Origin: Enoplolaimus lenunculus | Taxonomy: Eukaryota; Nematoda; Enoplea; Enoplida; Thoracostomopsidae | Direction of reading: 5' to 3' | Assembly (NCBI GenBank): GCA_030248215.1 | Contig: JASANG010001477.1 | Coordinates: forward strand, 37,571 to 101,570 | Length of the DNA stretch: 64,000 bases | Shown here: positions 11,809 to 22,145 of the stretch, piece by piece | How positions within the stretch are numbered: position 1 is the stretch's first letter | Layout of the letters: each line of letters begins with the position of its first letter | Made by a program: the position numbers and the translations under genes | The notes under the pieces: model-generated | What the model was told of the DNA's origin: nothing | Database searches by the model: none | What the model saw: only the letters and a program-made list of their open reading frames with translations

Positions 11809-11815
11809 ACTTACC
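11809..11815 (-). other. Splice donor of channel exon 1
   Basis: On the minus strand the exon ends ACAG and the intron begins GTAAGT, a consensus donor. It falls in frame straight after the conserved ETEL motif region, where the open frame otherwise continues into a MITE arm. Confidence 0.8.
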
Positions 11816-12957
11816 TGTCCAATCACTTGATGCGCAGCCAATTCAGTCTCGACAATTGTCAACAAAATGCCAACGATTGCAACCACTAAACTTGCGTCAC
11901 ACACCGTCATACGTTTAGCGTTCAGTTTTCTTCGCATTCCAAGTCCACGTTTCGCCAGAAAAAATTCGACTCGTTTCGAATCTGTAAACAATAATGCGCT
12001 TTCAACAACCGGCATCGATAAAAATACGTTAGTTTTTAGTGTATTCTCAACGCTGTTCATATATTCAAGCTCAGTTGAGCGTTTATTCATTAAAAATCCA
12101 TTAAATCGACGGGTGTAGCGGTACGGAACACTGTTTGACGTTGTTGTATTTGCAACGCTGCCTGAATCGTCACATTCTGTCGCCGAATCTTCATCGCGCG
12201 CATGGAATTGTGCTGAATAATTATTTTCCAAATGACCGGTTTCGTCCGCGGCGAAAATGGCGGCAGCGTTCGGCGAAATTAAGCTTTGGTTCGGTGGTGT
12301 TGAACCGCGTTGATGGGCGCATGCTGGAGACTGTTTGAATAAGTCCGTGTTTGTTGTGTGATTTTCATTAATTGCCGAAAGGGGCATACTCTCTCGACGA
12401 ATATGATTTTCGACCCCAAGAGATGCTCGTGGTCCATAGAGTGAGTTATACCATAACTGACTTGGTTGTAGGTCAAAAGACAACTGTTCAGGAGCAGACG
12501 AAGCGGTTGGATAGTGAAAATCACTCCGTGATGACTTCATTTGCATATCAGGAGCAACCTTGGCTGGTCGTACAAGTACAGTATGCCTAGGTGGTTGGTT
12601 ACAGCTTACCCTTTGAGGATCATAGTTAATCATTGTGTCGTATTTGGTGTGGGGCACCATAAATTCATAGCATGAGTGAGATTTAGGGCCGGAGTTTAGT
12701 GTTTCAATTAGGGGGAGGTTATTTTCACTTTGAATTATTATTTCGGGAACGGTGGCCCTGCCCGCTGGTTGGTGTTTTGAATTTCGACAATGTTGCTGTC
12801 GTAGTCGTAGTTGTTGCTGTTGTTGTTGTTGTTCTTTTTGTTGTTGTTGTTGTTGGTGTTGTTGTTGTTGTTGTTGTTGCTGCTGCTGCTGCTGCTCGCA
12901 TTGCAAGTCTTGTTTTCGAGTTCGCCTTTCGAGTAGGAATTGACATAACTCATCCAT
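11815..12957 (-). CDS. KCNN/SK-type calcium-activated potassium channel, first coding exon
   Basis: Exon of 381 codons encoding the N-terminus of a small-conductance Ca2+-activated K+ channel, a plasma-membrane tetramer gated by calmodulin that shapes afterhyperpolarisation. The start ATG at 12957 has an in-frame stop 12 bases upstream (12972-12970). Residues 22-49 are a polyglutamine tract (Q12-H-Q6-KE-Q7, mixed CAG and CAA). Residues 50-320 are low-complexity, rich in S, N, Q and H, and unaligned. Residues 330-373 align without gaps to the conserved SK block before and through S1: LG-x-RR-x-L-x-x-KR, then D-x-x-L-x5-GI-x5-ETEL, with S1 at about 355-370. The exon ends in phase 0 with CAG|GTAAGT (intron from 11814). 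S2-S6, the GYG pore and the calmodulin-binding domain were not found in the window and are expected at lower coordinates beyond it. Family assignment is firm; paralogue and species are not. Confidence 0.85.
12790..12900 (-). repeat. CAG/CAA repeat encoding polyglutamine
   Basis: A trinucleotide run inside the channel exon: five CAG codons followed by CAA-rich runs broken by single His and Lys-Glu codons. The mixed codons make it less slippery than a pure CAG run. Open frames on the opposite strand here (polyvaline, polycysteine) are by-products. Confidence 0.9.
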
Positions 12958-13184
12958 GATTGGTAAGTTTTATTGCATAGTGTATCAAAGAAAATATGTC
13001 TATTCCCTTAAATTTTATGATTGTTCTATTTCAACCAATGATTGGAAGAGTGGCACAAGTCTCCGATTGTGGTCGATATATAACAGTGAAAATATTTAGC
13101 GCGGGCGAAGCGAGAGAAGCAAAAAAAATCTGCAATTTTTGCAGTAAATTTTAATACCAAAATTTCGGTCGATCGCTGCAGGAG
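12958..13184. other. Upstream of the channel start codon, no promoter recognised
   Basis: Probable 5' UTR or promoter-proximal sequence of the channel gene. It has an in-frame stop and no clear TATA box or initiator. Confidence 0.4.
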
Positions 13185-13445
13185 AACCAAGGCCTGCACC
13201 CCGCACGCCGTTGGATCTGCCACCGGTCGCGGACCAGACTTGGGTGAAGGCCACCATAAAACCGCGGCGTGGAAGGCCGGCCTACACCCCGCACGCCGTT
13301 GGATCTGCCACCGGTCGCGGACCAGACTTGGGTGAAAGCCACCATAAAACCGCGGCGTGGAAGGCCTGCACCCCGCACGCCGTTGGATCTGCTACTGGTC
13401 GCGGACCAGACTTGGGTGAAGGCCACCATAAAACCGCGGCGTGGG
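13185..13445. repeat. GC-rich minisatellite, three units of 84-88 bp
   Basis: Three near-identical units begin CACCCCGCACGCCGTTGGAT at 13197, 13285 and 13369. Each ends with the block ACCATAAAACCGCGGCGTGG. The array is far more GC-rich than its surroundings and starts about 240 bp upstream of the channel ATG. Open frames on both strands here come from the repeat. Confidence 0.9.
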
Positions 13446-13761
13446 GTGTGATGACAAAAAATTTTTCAAACTTTTTGTTTCAAATTTTGTTTAGGGCGAA
13501 GACCCCTTTTTGGGGTCGGTCCTTAAAAATGGGAGATATGGGGGTGGCTTTTCCGGCGCTGTCTGCCATTGTATTGAAATTAAAGACAACAGAAACTGAT
13601 GCGTTTGAGCAGTATCTGTTTATAGAAATTGCAAGCTTTTTGAAATAGTCTTTAACTCGACAAGAATGCTTACAAAAACCCAGATACTTGTAATAACACT
13701 GAACTTTTGCAAAATATGCACTGCGGAAAGTGGCAACAACTTTCAGTTGTATACGCGAAAC
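13446..13761. other. Unassigned, includes a repeat fragment
   Basis: The block ATGGGAGATATGGGGGTGGC with GCTCCGGC-type text recurs in altered form at about 58430-58470 (GGGGGTATGGGAGGTGGCTG), so this is probably an end of a dispersed repeat. No gene recognised. Confidence 0.3.
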
Positions 13762-13942
13762 GGTCAATATAGAGAACAGTACTGTAACAGTAGTATAATC
13801 ATATTTCTAACCCTAAGGATACGCGTAATAATGAGTTTAAAATATAAGCGTAAACCTAAGCATAGAAAATAGCCTAAAGCTTTAAACTTACTCTATTGCA
13901 GTCCCGCAAACAAACGTTCTGCCTCTAATCATTACATATACC
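13762..13942 (+). mobile_element. Family C MITE, variant with TGATCTTTACATGGGCC end (C4)
   Basis: The left GGTCAATATAGAGAACAGTA and a right end related to ATCTTTACATGGGCC enclose degenerate TAAGCC hexamers. The flanks CGCGAAAC and CACGAAAG agree at 6 of 8 bases, suggesting an 8-bp duplication. Confidence 0.6.
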
Positions 13943-14029
13943 CACGAAAGAGTGCTTTGAAACAATAATTAGCGCAAGCGTAAACCCTTAAAATTTCTTC
14001 AACCTATACAATTTCTACATCCAACTAAT

Positions 14030-14221
14030 GACCAAAGTTACTGTTAGGGGCGTAACCGTAGATTAAGCGTATTCGTAAAGCCTAAGCCTAAGCGTTGCAA
14101 AAGTATGTTCCTAAACCTAAGCCTAAGCCTAAGTCTAAGCAAAAAATGTAATCTGCCAATCTAAACCTACTCTTTTATAGAGCCTCCACAAACCTGGACG
14201 CCCCTTAAAGTAACATCGGCC
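14030..14221 (-). mobile_element. Family B MITE with TTAGGC core (B3)
   Basis: The ends GACCAAAGTTACTGTTAGGGG and CCCCTTAAAGTAACATCGGCC enclose several TAAGCC hexamers. The flanks CAACTAAT and CAACTGAC are alike at 6 of 8 bases. Confidence 0.8.
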
Positions 14222-15277
14222 CAACTGACGGTAGGTGCTACGCCATAAATATTAAAAACATGCTTTCTAGAACGCAACGTACGTTTACATACCTTCACAC
14301 CAATTCGGCTTATGAGCACAACAACCTCAAATGCAAACCCACCTTAAAATAATCTAATTTCAATGTGTTTTAACTCAAACGCGACATAAATACAATTACT
14401 GGCGATTTGCCAAACAAGACCGCAACAAACAGCAACAACTCATGAAAATTGTTGCTGAAATGTACAAGTTTTAGGTGGTACGGTTTAGAACTCATCACGT
14501 TGTGTTCTACAGCACTTAGTTGCTGATTAACAGATGAAATTTTGGCTAAGTTGTGGTTAATCCAGAAAAAAATTACTTAATCAGCAGCTCGCAGGATTAA
14601 TTTACAGCGAACACAAACTTTGCCAGCGAAGCGAGGAAGCGTTGATAGCAACATACGAAAAAACACGGCTAATAAAGTTATTCGACTTGTCTTAATGTTT
14701 AAAGTAACGTTGTCAATTTGGCTAAATCTTGGTTTAAACTTAAGGGTCAAATTTAACCAGCTGGCAGTCGAGTTCTGCCGCAACAGACTCGTTAACTGTA
14801 ATGGCGTTGTGGTCAAACCATTAACTGGTTAAAAATATTAATTTGTAAGCCTTAAATTTTTTGCTTATATTCAAATTTGAAAAACTGTCATTTAATTTTA
14901 TTTTGTTTGTCGGTGCAGAATGGCTGTTGGAAGAACGCTAAATTTAAAATAGTGTAAAAAGTACAAAACGGCGAAAAGTGGTAAGTATATATATGCCTAT
15001 ATGTTTGGAATGCTACCTTGTGGACCGCTAAGGGAATCAGAACAGGTCCAGATAGGCCTTGCCTCTCAGCAACAGCGGTCAAAATCACAATTTTGTAGTA
15101 AACGTTTAGGTTTAACATTGGGTTTAGCTTTTAACTGGCCGGTTTTTTCACTATTATACTGGATAAGCAACTATGTAGGTTGCGCTGTGTTGCGTCCCTG
15201 GCTTCCATACATAAATGGTTCCAGAACGTCGAAACTCCGAAAATAAAAATCAAACTAACAGATGATTATTTTTGTTA
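14222..15277. other. No recognised feature
   Basis: AT-rich sequence. Overlapping short frames at 14577-14832 on both strands and at 15001-15246 show no domain I know. Confidence 0.35.
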
Positions 15278-15669
15278 CTGCAGTGACCGGAATAAAAGAC
15301 GCGGGGGCTGATATTTATTTGGCCTCTCCACAGAGTACCCCCTGTTATTCAGTTACAGGCTGTTATTTATTTTTAACCCGCCCTCCACCGTTGTCTTGTA
15401 TCAAAAACTTAAGCGATAATGCAAGGTTATATATACTTACGAATGTACTTTCAAAACTTAAGTATACTTTAAAGTTTCGAACTCAACTTTATTTGGTCCT
15501 GCAGTCATGCAATACAATTAGGGATAATTGATATTTATGGACTCTAATTAAGGTTTAAGGACTCTATCCGCTTACGGACTCTTATTAGGAATAGGTCGAC
15601 TCCTATTGATTGGGACTCAAAATGTGGACCCCGCTGTTATTACCCCATCTCTTATTCGGATCCCTACAG
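15278..15669 (-). mobile_element. Family E MITE, TA target (E1)
   Basis: 392-bp element from CTGCAGTGACCGGAATAA to TTATTCGGATCCCTACAG, with TA on both sides (15276-15277 and 15670-15671). The interior repeats GGACTC and TAATTAGG words. TA duplication and size fit a Tc1/mariner-dependent MITE. Confidence 0.8.
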
Positions 15670-16360
15670 TATATTAGCTGGGAGCGCTGCCAATATTTTA
15701 TTTTGGGAGGAAATAACCTATAATGAAAGTTTTTTTGCGACTGAGCGTAGCTAGCTAAAATACCCAAATCAAAGGATACCGCCTGGGCGATACGATATAT
15801 TGTCTCCTACTTACAATAGATATAATGATTATCAGCGCGAGGGCTGATAAGTTTCATATCAACCATAGGGCTGATGTTGTAATATCGGCCCTAGGACTGA
15901 CGTAGATCCCAAAATAACATAGTGAATCACATATAGTAATCGCATAATTGCACAAAATAATTGAAAAATTACACATATATACTCGAATTCCCAAAAATGT
16001 TTTCGCAAATTATGAACAAACAATTCGTAAAATGCTCTACGAATAAAATAACTCTGCAAGAATGTTCTCTACAAATAGAAAACTGTAAAGATTTCGAAAA
16101 TGTTCTACGACTACGAATAGAACAACTTTTTAAGAAGCATATGATCAAAAATTCTAAAATTGTTCTAAAATATTAACAATTTCAGTAAAATTAAAATGTA
16201 CGGTTTTAATAAAATAAAACGATGTACGGGCAGTAAATATAATATCGTCCAACAAGTGCGGCAATAACAGTCATATTACCTGCGATCATTCTTTGCGCAC
16301 ATTTTAACAACCTCAATTCACTCATCTCTCGGCAAAGCGTACAGCTTTGTACCCTCAGGC
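15670..16360. other. No recognised feature
   Basis: AT-rich sequence with a small inverted repeat at about 15828-15850 (ATTATCAGCGCGAGGGCTGATAA) and no gene. Confidence 0.35.
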
Positions 16361-16366
16361 TAAAAA

Positions 16367-16456
16367 AGTATTAGTTAAAGACCATCGGGCAGTTCCATGA
16401 TCTCAGCTTTCAACCTCGATCAATTGGAACAGCACATGGTGTCTTTAACTAATACT
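16367..16456. repeat. 90-bp hairpin with perfect 16-bp arms
   Basis: AGTATTAGTTAAAGAC (16367-16382) is the exact reverse complement of 16441-16456. Inside it, GTTCC and GGAAC form a second stem. Length and shape would suit a small hairpin RNA or a tiny foldback element. No second copy was noticed. Confidence 0.5.
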
Positions 16457-16575
16457 ATTTAAGTACCCTGGTGCCCTCGGTTGTGTACAAATGTTGCCTA
16501 CAACTCTCTTATGCAATATAACGGTTACTGCGCTGATTCCAGGACGATATAATACATATATTCCATTCTCCTACC

Positions 16576-16793
16576 GGCCAATGTTACTTTTAGGGACGTA
16601 ACAGCAAATTAAGCGCATTTCTAAGCCTAAGCCTAAGCCTAAGCCTAAGCCTAAGCCTAAGCCTAAGCCTAAGCCTAAGCCTAAGCCTAAGGCTAAGCCT
16701 AAGCCTAAGCAAAAAAATTGTAATCTAGAATCTACACCCACTCTGTTTATAGACCCACCAGAAACCTTTCGGCCCCTTAAAGTTACATGGGCC
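16576..16793 (-). mobile_element. Family B MITE with about 14 TTAGGC units (B4)
   Basis: The ends GGCCAATGTTACTTTTAGGG and CCCCTTAAAGTTACATGGGCC are flanked by a perfect 8-bp duplication, CTCCTACC (16568-16575 and 16794-16801). The core (about 16620-16710) is an almost uninterrupted run of CCTAAG, the reverse complement of the nematode-type telomere repeat. Confidence 0.92.
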
Positions 16794-17265
16794 CTCCTAC
16801 CTATACGCCGCCGTGTATCACTTGGCTAGCAACCGTGTTATGACAAAAACTGTGATGTCGAAACTAAATTCAAGTTCATGAACCCTTAAGCTAATGTGTG
16901 ACAGCTAAAACAAGCTTGTAAAAAACAAAAAATTAGTCTAAAAGTAAATGCACTGAATATAACATAAGTGCGGCAAGGCGAAGCCCAGGATTACATGCGT
17001 TTTCTGTAAATAAATCTGAGGAACTTTGACGCATATTGGCTTACACACAAATTACATATATTTAAGTATGCAATTATTGGAGTCCCGCTCGGCAAATCAA
17101 ATTTGTGCTGTGCCGATAACATAAAATAAAACGATTTACTAATGTGAATACAAAATCCGAGTTAATATCAGCAAGAGTGTATAATCGCTATTTGACAATA
17201 GTGTGCAATTGGGTACATTCTGTGTAGAAAAGAATATACCGGGCACGCGATGCCAAAATGTATTC
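16794..17265. other. No recognised feature
   Basis: AT-rich sequence. No gene or element end recognised. Confidence 0.35.
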
Positions 17266-17708
17266 CTGTGGTGATCCGAATACGAGGGGGCTAATAACAG
17301 GGGGGTGCTCATTTTGAGTCCTAATCAATAGGAGTCTGTATCCTTAATAAGAGTCCGTAACGGATACAGTACCTAAACCCTAATTAGAGTCTATAAATGA
17401 TGTCAATTATCCCTAATTACAACGCATAAGGACTCCAGGACCAAATAAAGTTGAGTTTGAAACTTTAAAGCGTACTTAAGTGTTGTAAGTACATTCCTAA
17501 GTATAACCTTGCATTATCGCTCAAGCTATTGACACAAGACAAATAAACGTTTAATTCAACGGATAGTTGCAATACCGAATATATATCAGTACCGAAGAGC
17601 GGTGGAAGGGCGTGTTAAAAAATAACAGTCAGTAACCGAATAACAGAGGGGGCACCCTCTGGAGAGCCCAAATAAATATTTCTTCCCTTCTTATTTGGGT
17701 CACTGCAG
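17266..17708 (+). mobile_element. Family E MITE (E2)
   Basis: Runs from CTGTGGTGATCCGAATA to TATTTGGGTCACTGCAG in the opposite orientation to E1, sharing TTTTGAGTCC, GACTCCAGGACCAAATAAAG and CCTTGCATTATCGCT. The flanks are not TA here and have probably changed since insertion. Confidence 0.75.
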
Positions 17709-17948
17709 TTTAGTACTTGCATCGTTTACTTATGTTTAATGGAAATTTTGGAAAGAATATGAGCTTTGTTGACAGATGGCCATCTCAAACCAGCCCAAAT
17801 TTAAATTTATTCCTTAATAAATACGAGATCTCAAAATGCAAACTGATTTTTGATTGGTTGGTTTCCATTTGAATTATGGTTGTAAGTTTTCTTCGTGTCC
17901 TTAATCCATTAATCAAAATTAGTTAGCATTCTAGTGAATTTACGGCAA
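17709..17948. other. No recognised feature
   Basis: AT-rich spacer between a family E and a family L element. Nothing recognised. Confidence 0.3.
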
Positions 17949-18127
17949 ACAGTCGCACGAAAATTTGTCGCCCTAAAACGTCCTAAAGCCTTTGACTAAA
18001 TCTAAGCATCATGCTAAGCGTAATGTTAAACCTAAGCATAGTAATCAGCGAACAGTTGTCGAGTCGATGAAATTTCGGATTACAAGTTGCCGAGCGACCA
18101 GTGGTCGGTTGTCGAATTGTCGTGATA
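17949..18127. mobile_element. Family L MITE with TTAGGC-like core
   Basis: The right end CGAATTGTCGTGATACC and a diverged left end GCACGAAAATTTGTCGCCC enclose degenerate CTAAGC hexamers. The CGAGTCGATGAAATTTCGGATTACAAGTTG block matches the copy at 38899-39083. Confidence 0.65.
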
Positions 18128-18536
18128 CCCATGCATGTAGTTGCTTGTGTTGCTTTGAACATGTCAGAACTGCACGGTTGGGACGACCCCTGTTTCCGAA
18201 GTACTGTGAATATACATGGGTTTTTTCCAATTGGCGTTTGGAACGTCCCAGTTGGAAACCAACTTGCGTTTTGTTGCCATGTCGTGCTCTTCCAACACTT
18301 TGACGATGCTAATTTTAAATTTTGGAATTTAGCTGATTTGTTTTAAAAACTGCCAATGAAAACGATGAGAAATGTTAAAATCGCAGCTAACTAAACAAGG
18401 TTCGTCATGGTGAAGACCGTTATTGCTGGTCACACCATTGGTTCATTTTCCTGCCTGTTTATACTTAACTTAACCTATTTAGCATTAAAATTAAGCTGAG
18501 CGCTTCTGACGCGCAGCAAACACATACGAACACGTC

Positions 18537-18665
18537 CACAGGGGCTCACTTCTAACGCAACAATTTTGATCCCCTAGAAACGTTTCAACTTCGCTTCCAA
18601 GTCATGTGAAATCATCGTACCCCCGTCCTGAAAAACTTAGCCCCCGCCCGCCGTCGCCAGATATG
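18537..18665. mobile_element. Family A MITE, eroded copy
   Basis: CCCCTAGAAACGTTTCAACTTCGCTTCCAAGTCATG matches the family A interior. CAGGGGCTCAC on the left and GCCCCCGCCCGC on the right are weak ends. Confidence 0.5.
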
Positions 18666-19487
18666 ACAATTTTGTGCAATAATTTTGAGTAAAAGACAAA
18701 TAAACAACAATTAAATTCTCACAAGTTTTATTCTATTGTTCTCATTTCTATCGTTTAAAACAACCAAGGCGTTGTTTGACCACCCAAAACACCAATCGCC
18801 AAAACGCTGTCTAATTTATTAGATGCAAGTGAATATAAGCGCAACTGTTAAAATTATCGATGCTAAACGGTAACTAAGGATGAATTCATTTGTTTGAAAA
18901 GTTTTTGGAAAGTTCGAAAAAACCACATACACAACTCTCTCTGTGCCAGAGTGTTGTGCTTAATTTTAAAGCCAAACCAATCAGTCAATGTGTTTTCTGT
19001 AAGCCTTTTAAAAGAGTTTAAACTTTTTAAGCTAATTTACCGTTTTTTTATAAATATCAGTTTTGATGGCAAAAATATGAAATGAACAAAACCGATTTGT
19101 ACAATTTTAACCTATAAACCGATTCAATTGCTCAACGGCATATTACCATCTCTTTGTTTCAGGACATCGAACTTCATGTAAGGATTTTTGCTTGTGCGAA
19201 GATAGCGAACAAGACAATTTTTGACATCTTCAAACGTGGTGTGGGTAAATGTGACCATTTGTGAAATTTCTCCGGAATTTTTGGGGGCATACATATATAA
19301 TATCCGTGCGGTCGATGTTAGCTGTAAGGGCCTGTTCAACGATTGACGCTTTAACTCACTGCCATGCACAGGCGTAGCCAGGATTATGAAAAGAAGGGGT
19401 CATGTTGTATAAAAATTTAAAAGAACAAGTTTCTTGTGTTCCTGCAACTGACAAAAATCCTAGAAACCCCTGGACAACAAATATCTC
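18666..19487. other. No recognised feature
   Basis: AT-rich sequence. Short frames at 18894-19085 and 19124-19369 are without recognisable domains. Confidence 0.35.
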
Positions 19488-19678
19488 GGCCCATTTCACT
19501 TTTAGGGCCGTCCCGTTTTCTGGTGGGACAACAAAAGAGTAAAAGTTTAAGTATTAGACTAATTTTTGCTTGGGCTTACGCTTAACCTTTGGCATATACT
19601 TTTTAGACGATTAGGTTTAGGCTTTATGGTTCAGTATACGTTTAAGCTACAGTTATGGTCCTAAAATTGACATTGGCT
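19488..19678 (+). mobile_element. Family B MITE, diverged (B5)
   Basis: The left GGCCCATTTCACTTTTAGGG and right CCTAAAATTGACATTGGCT enclose a degenerate TTAGGC core. Target duplication is not convincing. Confidence 0.65.
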
Positions 19679-20033
19679 AAAATCAGAAAAGCGAAGATGA
19701 ATCCGTAACGCCGTAGTCAGATACGCTCTTTCTGTCATGGTGTCATAGAGAACACAGTACGAGGAATCCGCTGCCTACGCCACAGCCTAGCCATACAATA
19801 CTTTCAATTCCGTCGCGTAATTGAGGCGTAAACCTTATTCTACTTTATAAAATGTCAAGCGGAAAATTTCTACAATTAATATAACCAAGTTTGCTAGAAT
19901 TAACGCGTTATCGTTTCTACAAACATGTATGTAAATATTGTATCTTGCATTTGCAGTAAAGGTGGCTGTGCCACTCTCAATTATATTTCAAACTAAAAAC
20001 TAAGATATAACCAGTCGTAGTGGGACTACATTT
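19679..20033. other. No recognised feature
   Basis: AT-rich sequence leading into the satellite array. Confidence 0.3.
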
Positions 20034-21480
20034 ATTGAGCGAAGCTCGAACACACGTAAGCAATTAAGGTAATATGCAAATTAGTTATTAGCTAACTATT
20101 CATTTACCGATTTTGGAGGATTTTAAGCAAGTTCCTAAGATTCCTCGCACCCAAGAACCCTTCAGCTACCCTAATAATTATTGAAATAATTTAAAAAGTC
20201 ATAATTTTTTCTCGTCAATTAAGCAAATACGCAAATTAGCTATTAGCTAACTATTCGATAATCGCTTTTAAAGGTTTGTAGACAATTTATTCAGATTCTT
20301 CGCACCCAAAAATCCATTATTGCTGAAATTATATTGCTTGTAACCCTAATAATTTGTGAAACATTGTAAAAACGCCTAATTTAGGCTTATCAATTATGCT
20401 TATATGCAAATTAGCTATTAGCTAACTATTCGATTATCGGTTTCGGAGGTTTGTAAACAATTTATTCAGATTCCTCGCACCCAAAAACCTTCAGTAAACC
20501 TTAATAATTATTGAAATAAATTAAAAAGCCCTAGTTTTGTCTTGTCAATTAAGCTAATATGCAAATTAACTATTCGCTAACCATTCAATTATCGGTTTCG
20601 GATGTTTCGAAACAATATATTCAAATTCCTAGCACCTAAAAACCCTTTAGTGTTGAAATTATATTGCTTGTAACCCTAATAATTTGTGAAACATTGTAAA
20701 AACGCCTAATTTAGGCTTATCAATTATGCTTATATGCAAATTAGCTATTAGCTAACTATTCGATTATCGGTTTCGGAGGTTTGTAAACAATTTATTCAGA
20801 TTCCTCGCACCCAAAAACCTTCAGTAAACCTTAATAATTATTGAAATAAATTAAAAAGCCCTAGTTTTGTCTTGTCAATTAAGCTAATATGCAAATTAAC
20901 TATTCGCTAACCATTCAATTATCGGTTTCGGATGTTTCGAAACAATATATTCAAATTCCTAGCACCTAAAAACCCTTTAGTGTTGAAATTATATTGCTTT
21001 CAACCTTAATATTAGTGAAATATTGCAAAAAGTCCTAATTTAGGCTTATAAACTATGCTAATATGCAAATTATCTATTAGCTAACTGCTCAAGTATCGGT
21101 TTTGGAGATTTGTAAACAGTCTCGGCAGATTTCTCGCAACCAAAAACCCTTTAATGCTAAAATTAGATTGCTTCTAACTGTAATAATTAGCGAAATATTG
21201 TGGAAAGTCCTAATTTTAGGCTTAATAAATTATGCAAATTAGTCTGTAGCTTAGAAAGTGCTTTAAATTTTAAAACCCCAATGCTAGGTTAACACCCCAG
21301 GATACTTGGCTTTCAAACAAAAAATTTATCGAAATCGGTTCAGCCGTTCCTGAAATTCTTTTCGGACGGACAGACGGACAGACGGACGGACGGACATCCA
21401 CCTTTCTACCCCCAAGTACAAAACATAAAACGCTTCGCGAAACTCCGAGCTTCGCACGGAGATTCGCTTCGCTCAAAAAC
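20034..21480. repeat. Satellite array of 155-175 bp monomers with a 330-bp higher-order unit
   Basis: About eight monomers, each with ATGCAAATTAGCTATTAGCTAAC, begin near 20072, 20227, 20402, 20557, 20732, 20887, 21061 and 21232. Spacings alternate at about 155 and 175 bp. Positions 20324-20669 and 20654-20999 are identical at an offset of 330 bp, a recent dimer duplication. The array ends with AAATCGGTTCAGCCGTTCC, a GGAC/AGAC microsatellite (21363-21394) and a CGCTTCGC-rich tail. This architecture is reminiscent of element-derived satellites. Confidence 0.9.
21363..21394. repeat. GGAC/AGAC microsatellite
   Basis: A short tetranucleotide tract follows GGTTCAGCCGTTCCTGAAATT at the right edge of the satellite array. 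Such tails are common at the ends of dispersed elements in invertebrates. Confidence 0.8.
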
Positions 21481-22060
21481 TGAAACCAAACCCAAAACCG
21501 TACCTTTTAAAGGAGTCCCTGGCTCCGCCTAGTCTCTCTTATAACTTAAGTTAGGCTTTAGGCGTTGCTTTACGGCGTAAAACTTATAAAATCGACTAGG
21601 CTACGTCAGCCGCCTATGTGTGTCTCGATTGTTGTTATTTAATATTGTTTTGGGTGTTTAAGCCTATTAGATAACTGGACAGAGTTCCAATTGTGGGGCT
21701 CGGTCGAAGTAGGCAAATTAGCTCGTGACGCTCAGATGGGGTAGCCAGGACTGGATTCAGTATGAGATCAGTTTTTACTTGAATTTGCAGCGGATTTTCA
21801 CACTAAATACTTAATTTTACTTGAAATTTGCGGTGGTTTGGTAAAATTGGAGTTTATTTTCGTTTAGTAAGTGGAGTCATAGGCGCCGAAAGTGGGGGGA
21901 AGCAAGGGTGCACTTGCCCCCACAATGCTCAGATTGTGGGGCACAGCCCACAATATTGTCTTGAGCTCACAATATCAAACTGTCAGCAGATACCTTTTCC
22001 AACCACACAACCCAACCCGCTATTAAATTTGTGCACTTAAGACTAGCAGCAAATCGAAAC
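21481..22060. other. No recognised feature
   Basis: Mixed composition. A plus-strand frame at 21828-22040 has no domain. GGGGGGAAGCAAGGGTGCACTTGCCCCC at about 21893-21921 is a small inverted repeat. Confidence 0.3.
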
Positions 22061-22145
22061 CAGGGTGTAAACGGACAGCAAAAATAACCGACACTGAAAC
22101 GGATAGCAAAAACGGAAAACGGAAACGGAAAACGGATATTAAATT
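22061..22145 (+). mobile_element. Family Q element, left-end fragment (Q1)
   Basis: CAGGGTGTAAACGG is followed by repeated AAACGGAAAACGG words ending CGGATATTAAA. This matches the left part of the fuller copy at 30914-31278. No right end here. Confidence 0.6.

Noticed and set aside
11755-11814. Last 19 residues of the 400-codon channel frame as protein
   Set aside because: They follow a consensus GTAAGT donor and are encoded by intron and MITE-arm sequence. Homology ends before the donor.
12699-12959. Plus-strand polyvaline and polycysteine frames
   Set aside because: They are the antisense of the polyglutamine tract in the potassium-channel exon.
13151-13648. Repeated open frames on both strands with PRTPLDLPPVADQTW-type units
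   Set aside because: They translate a GC-rich minisatellite. The same DNA is open in several frames and both strands, as expected from a repeat.
16620-16710. TTAGGC array as a true interstitial telomere or chromosome end
   Set aside because: It sits inside a terminal-inverted-repeat element with a perfect CTCCTACC target duplication, and the same core recurs in many dispersed copies.
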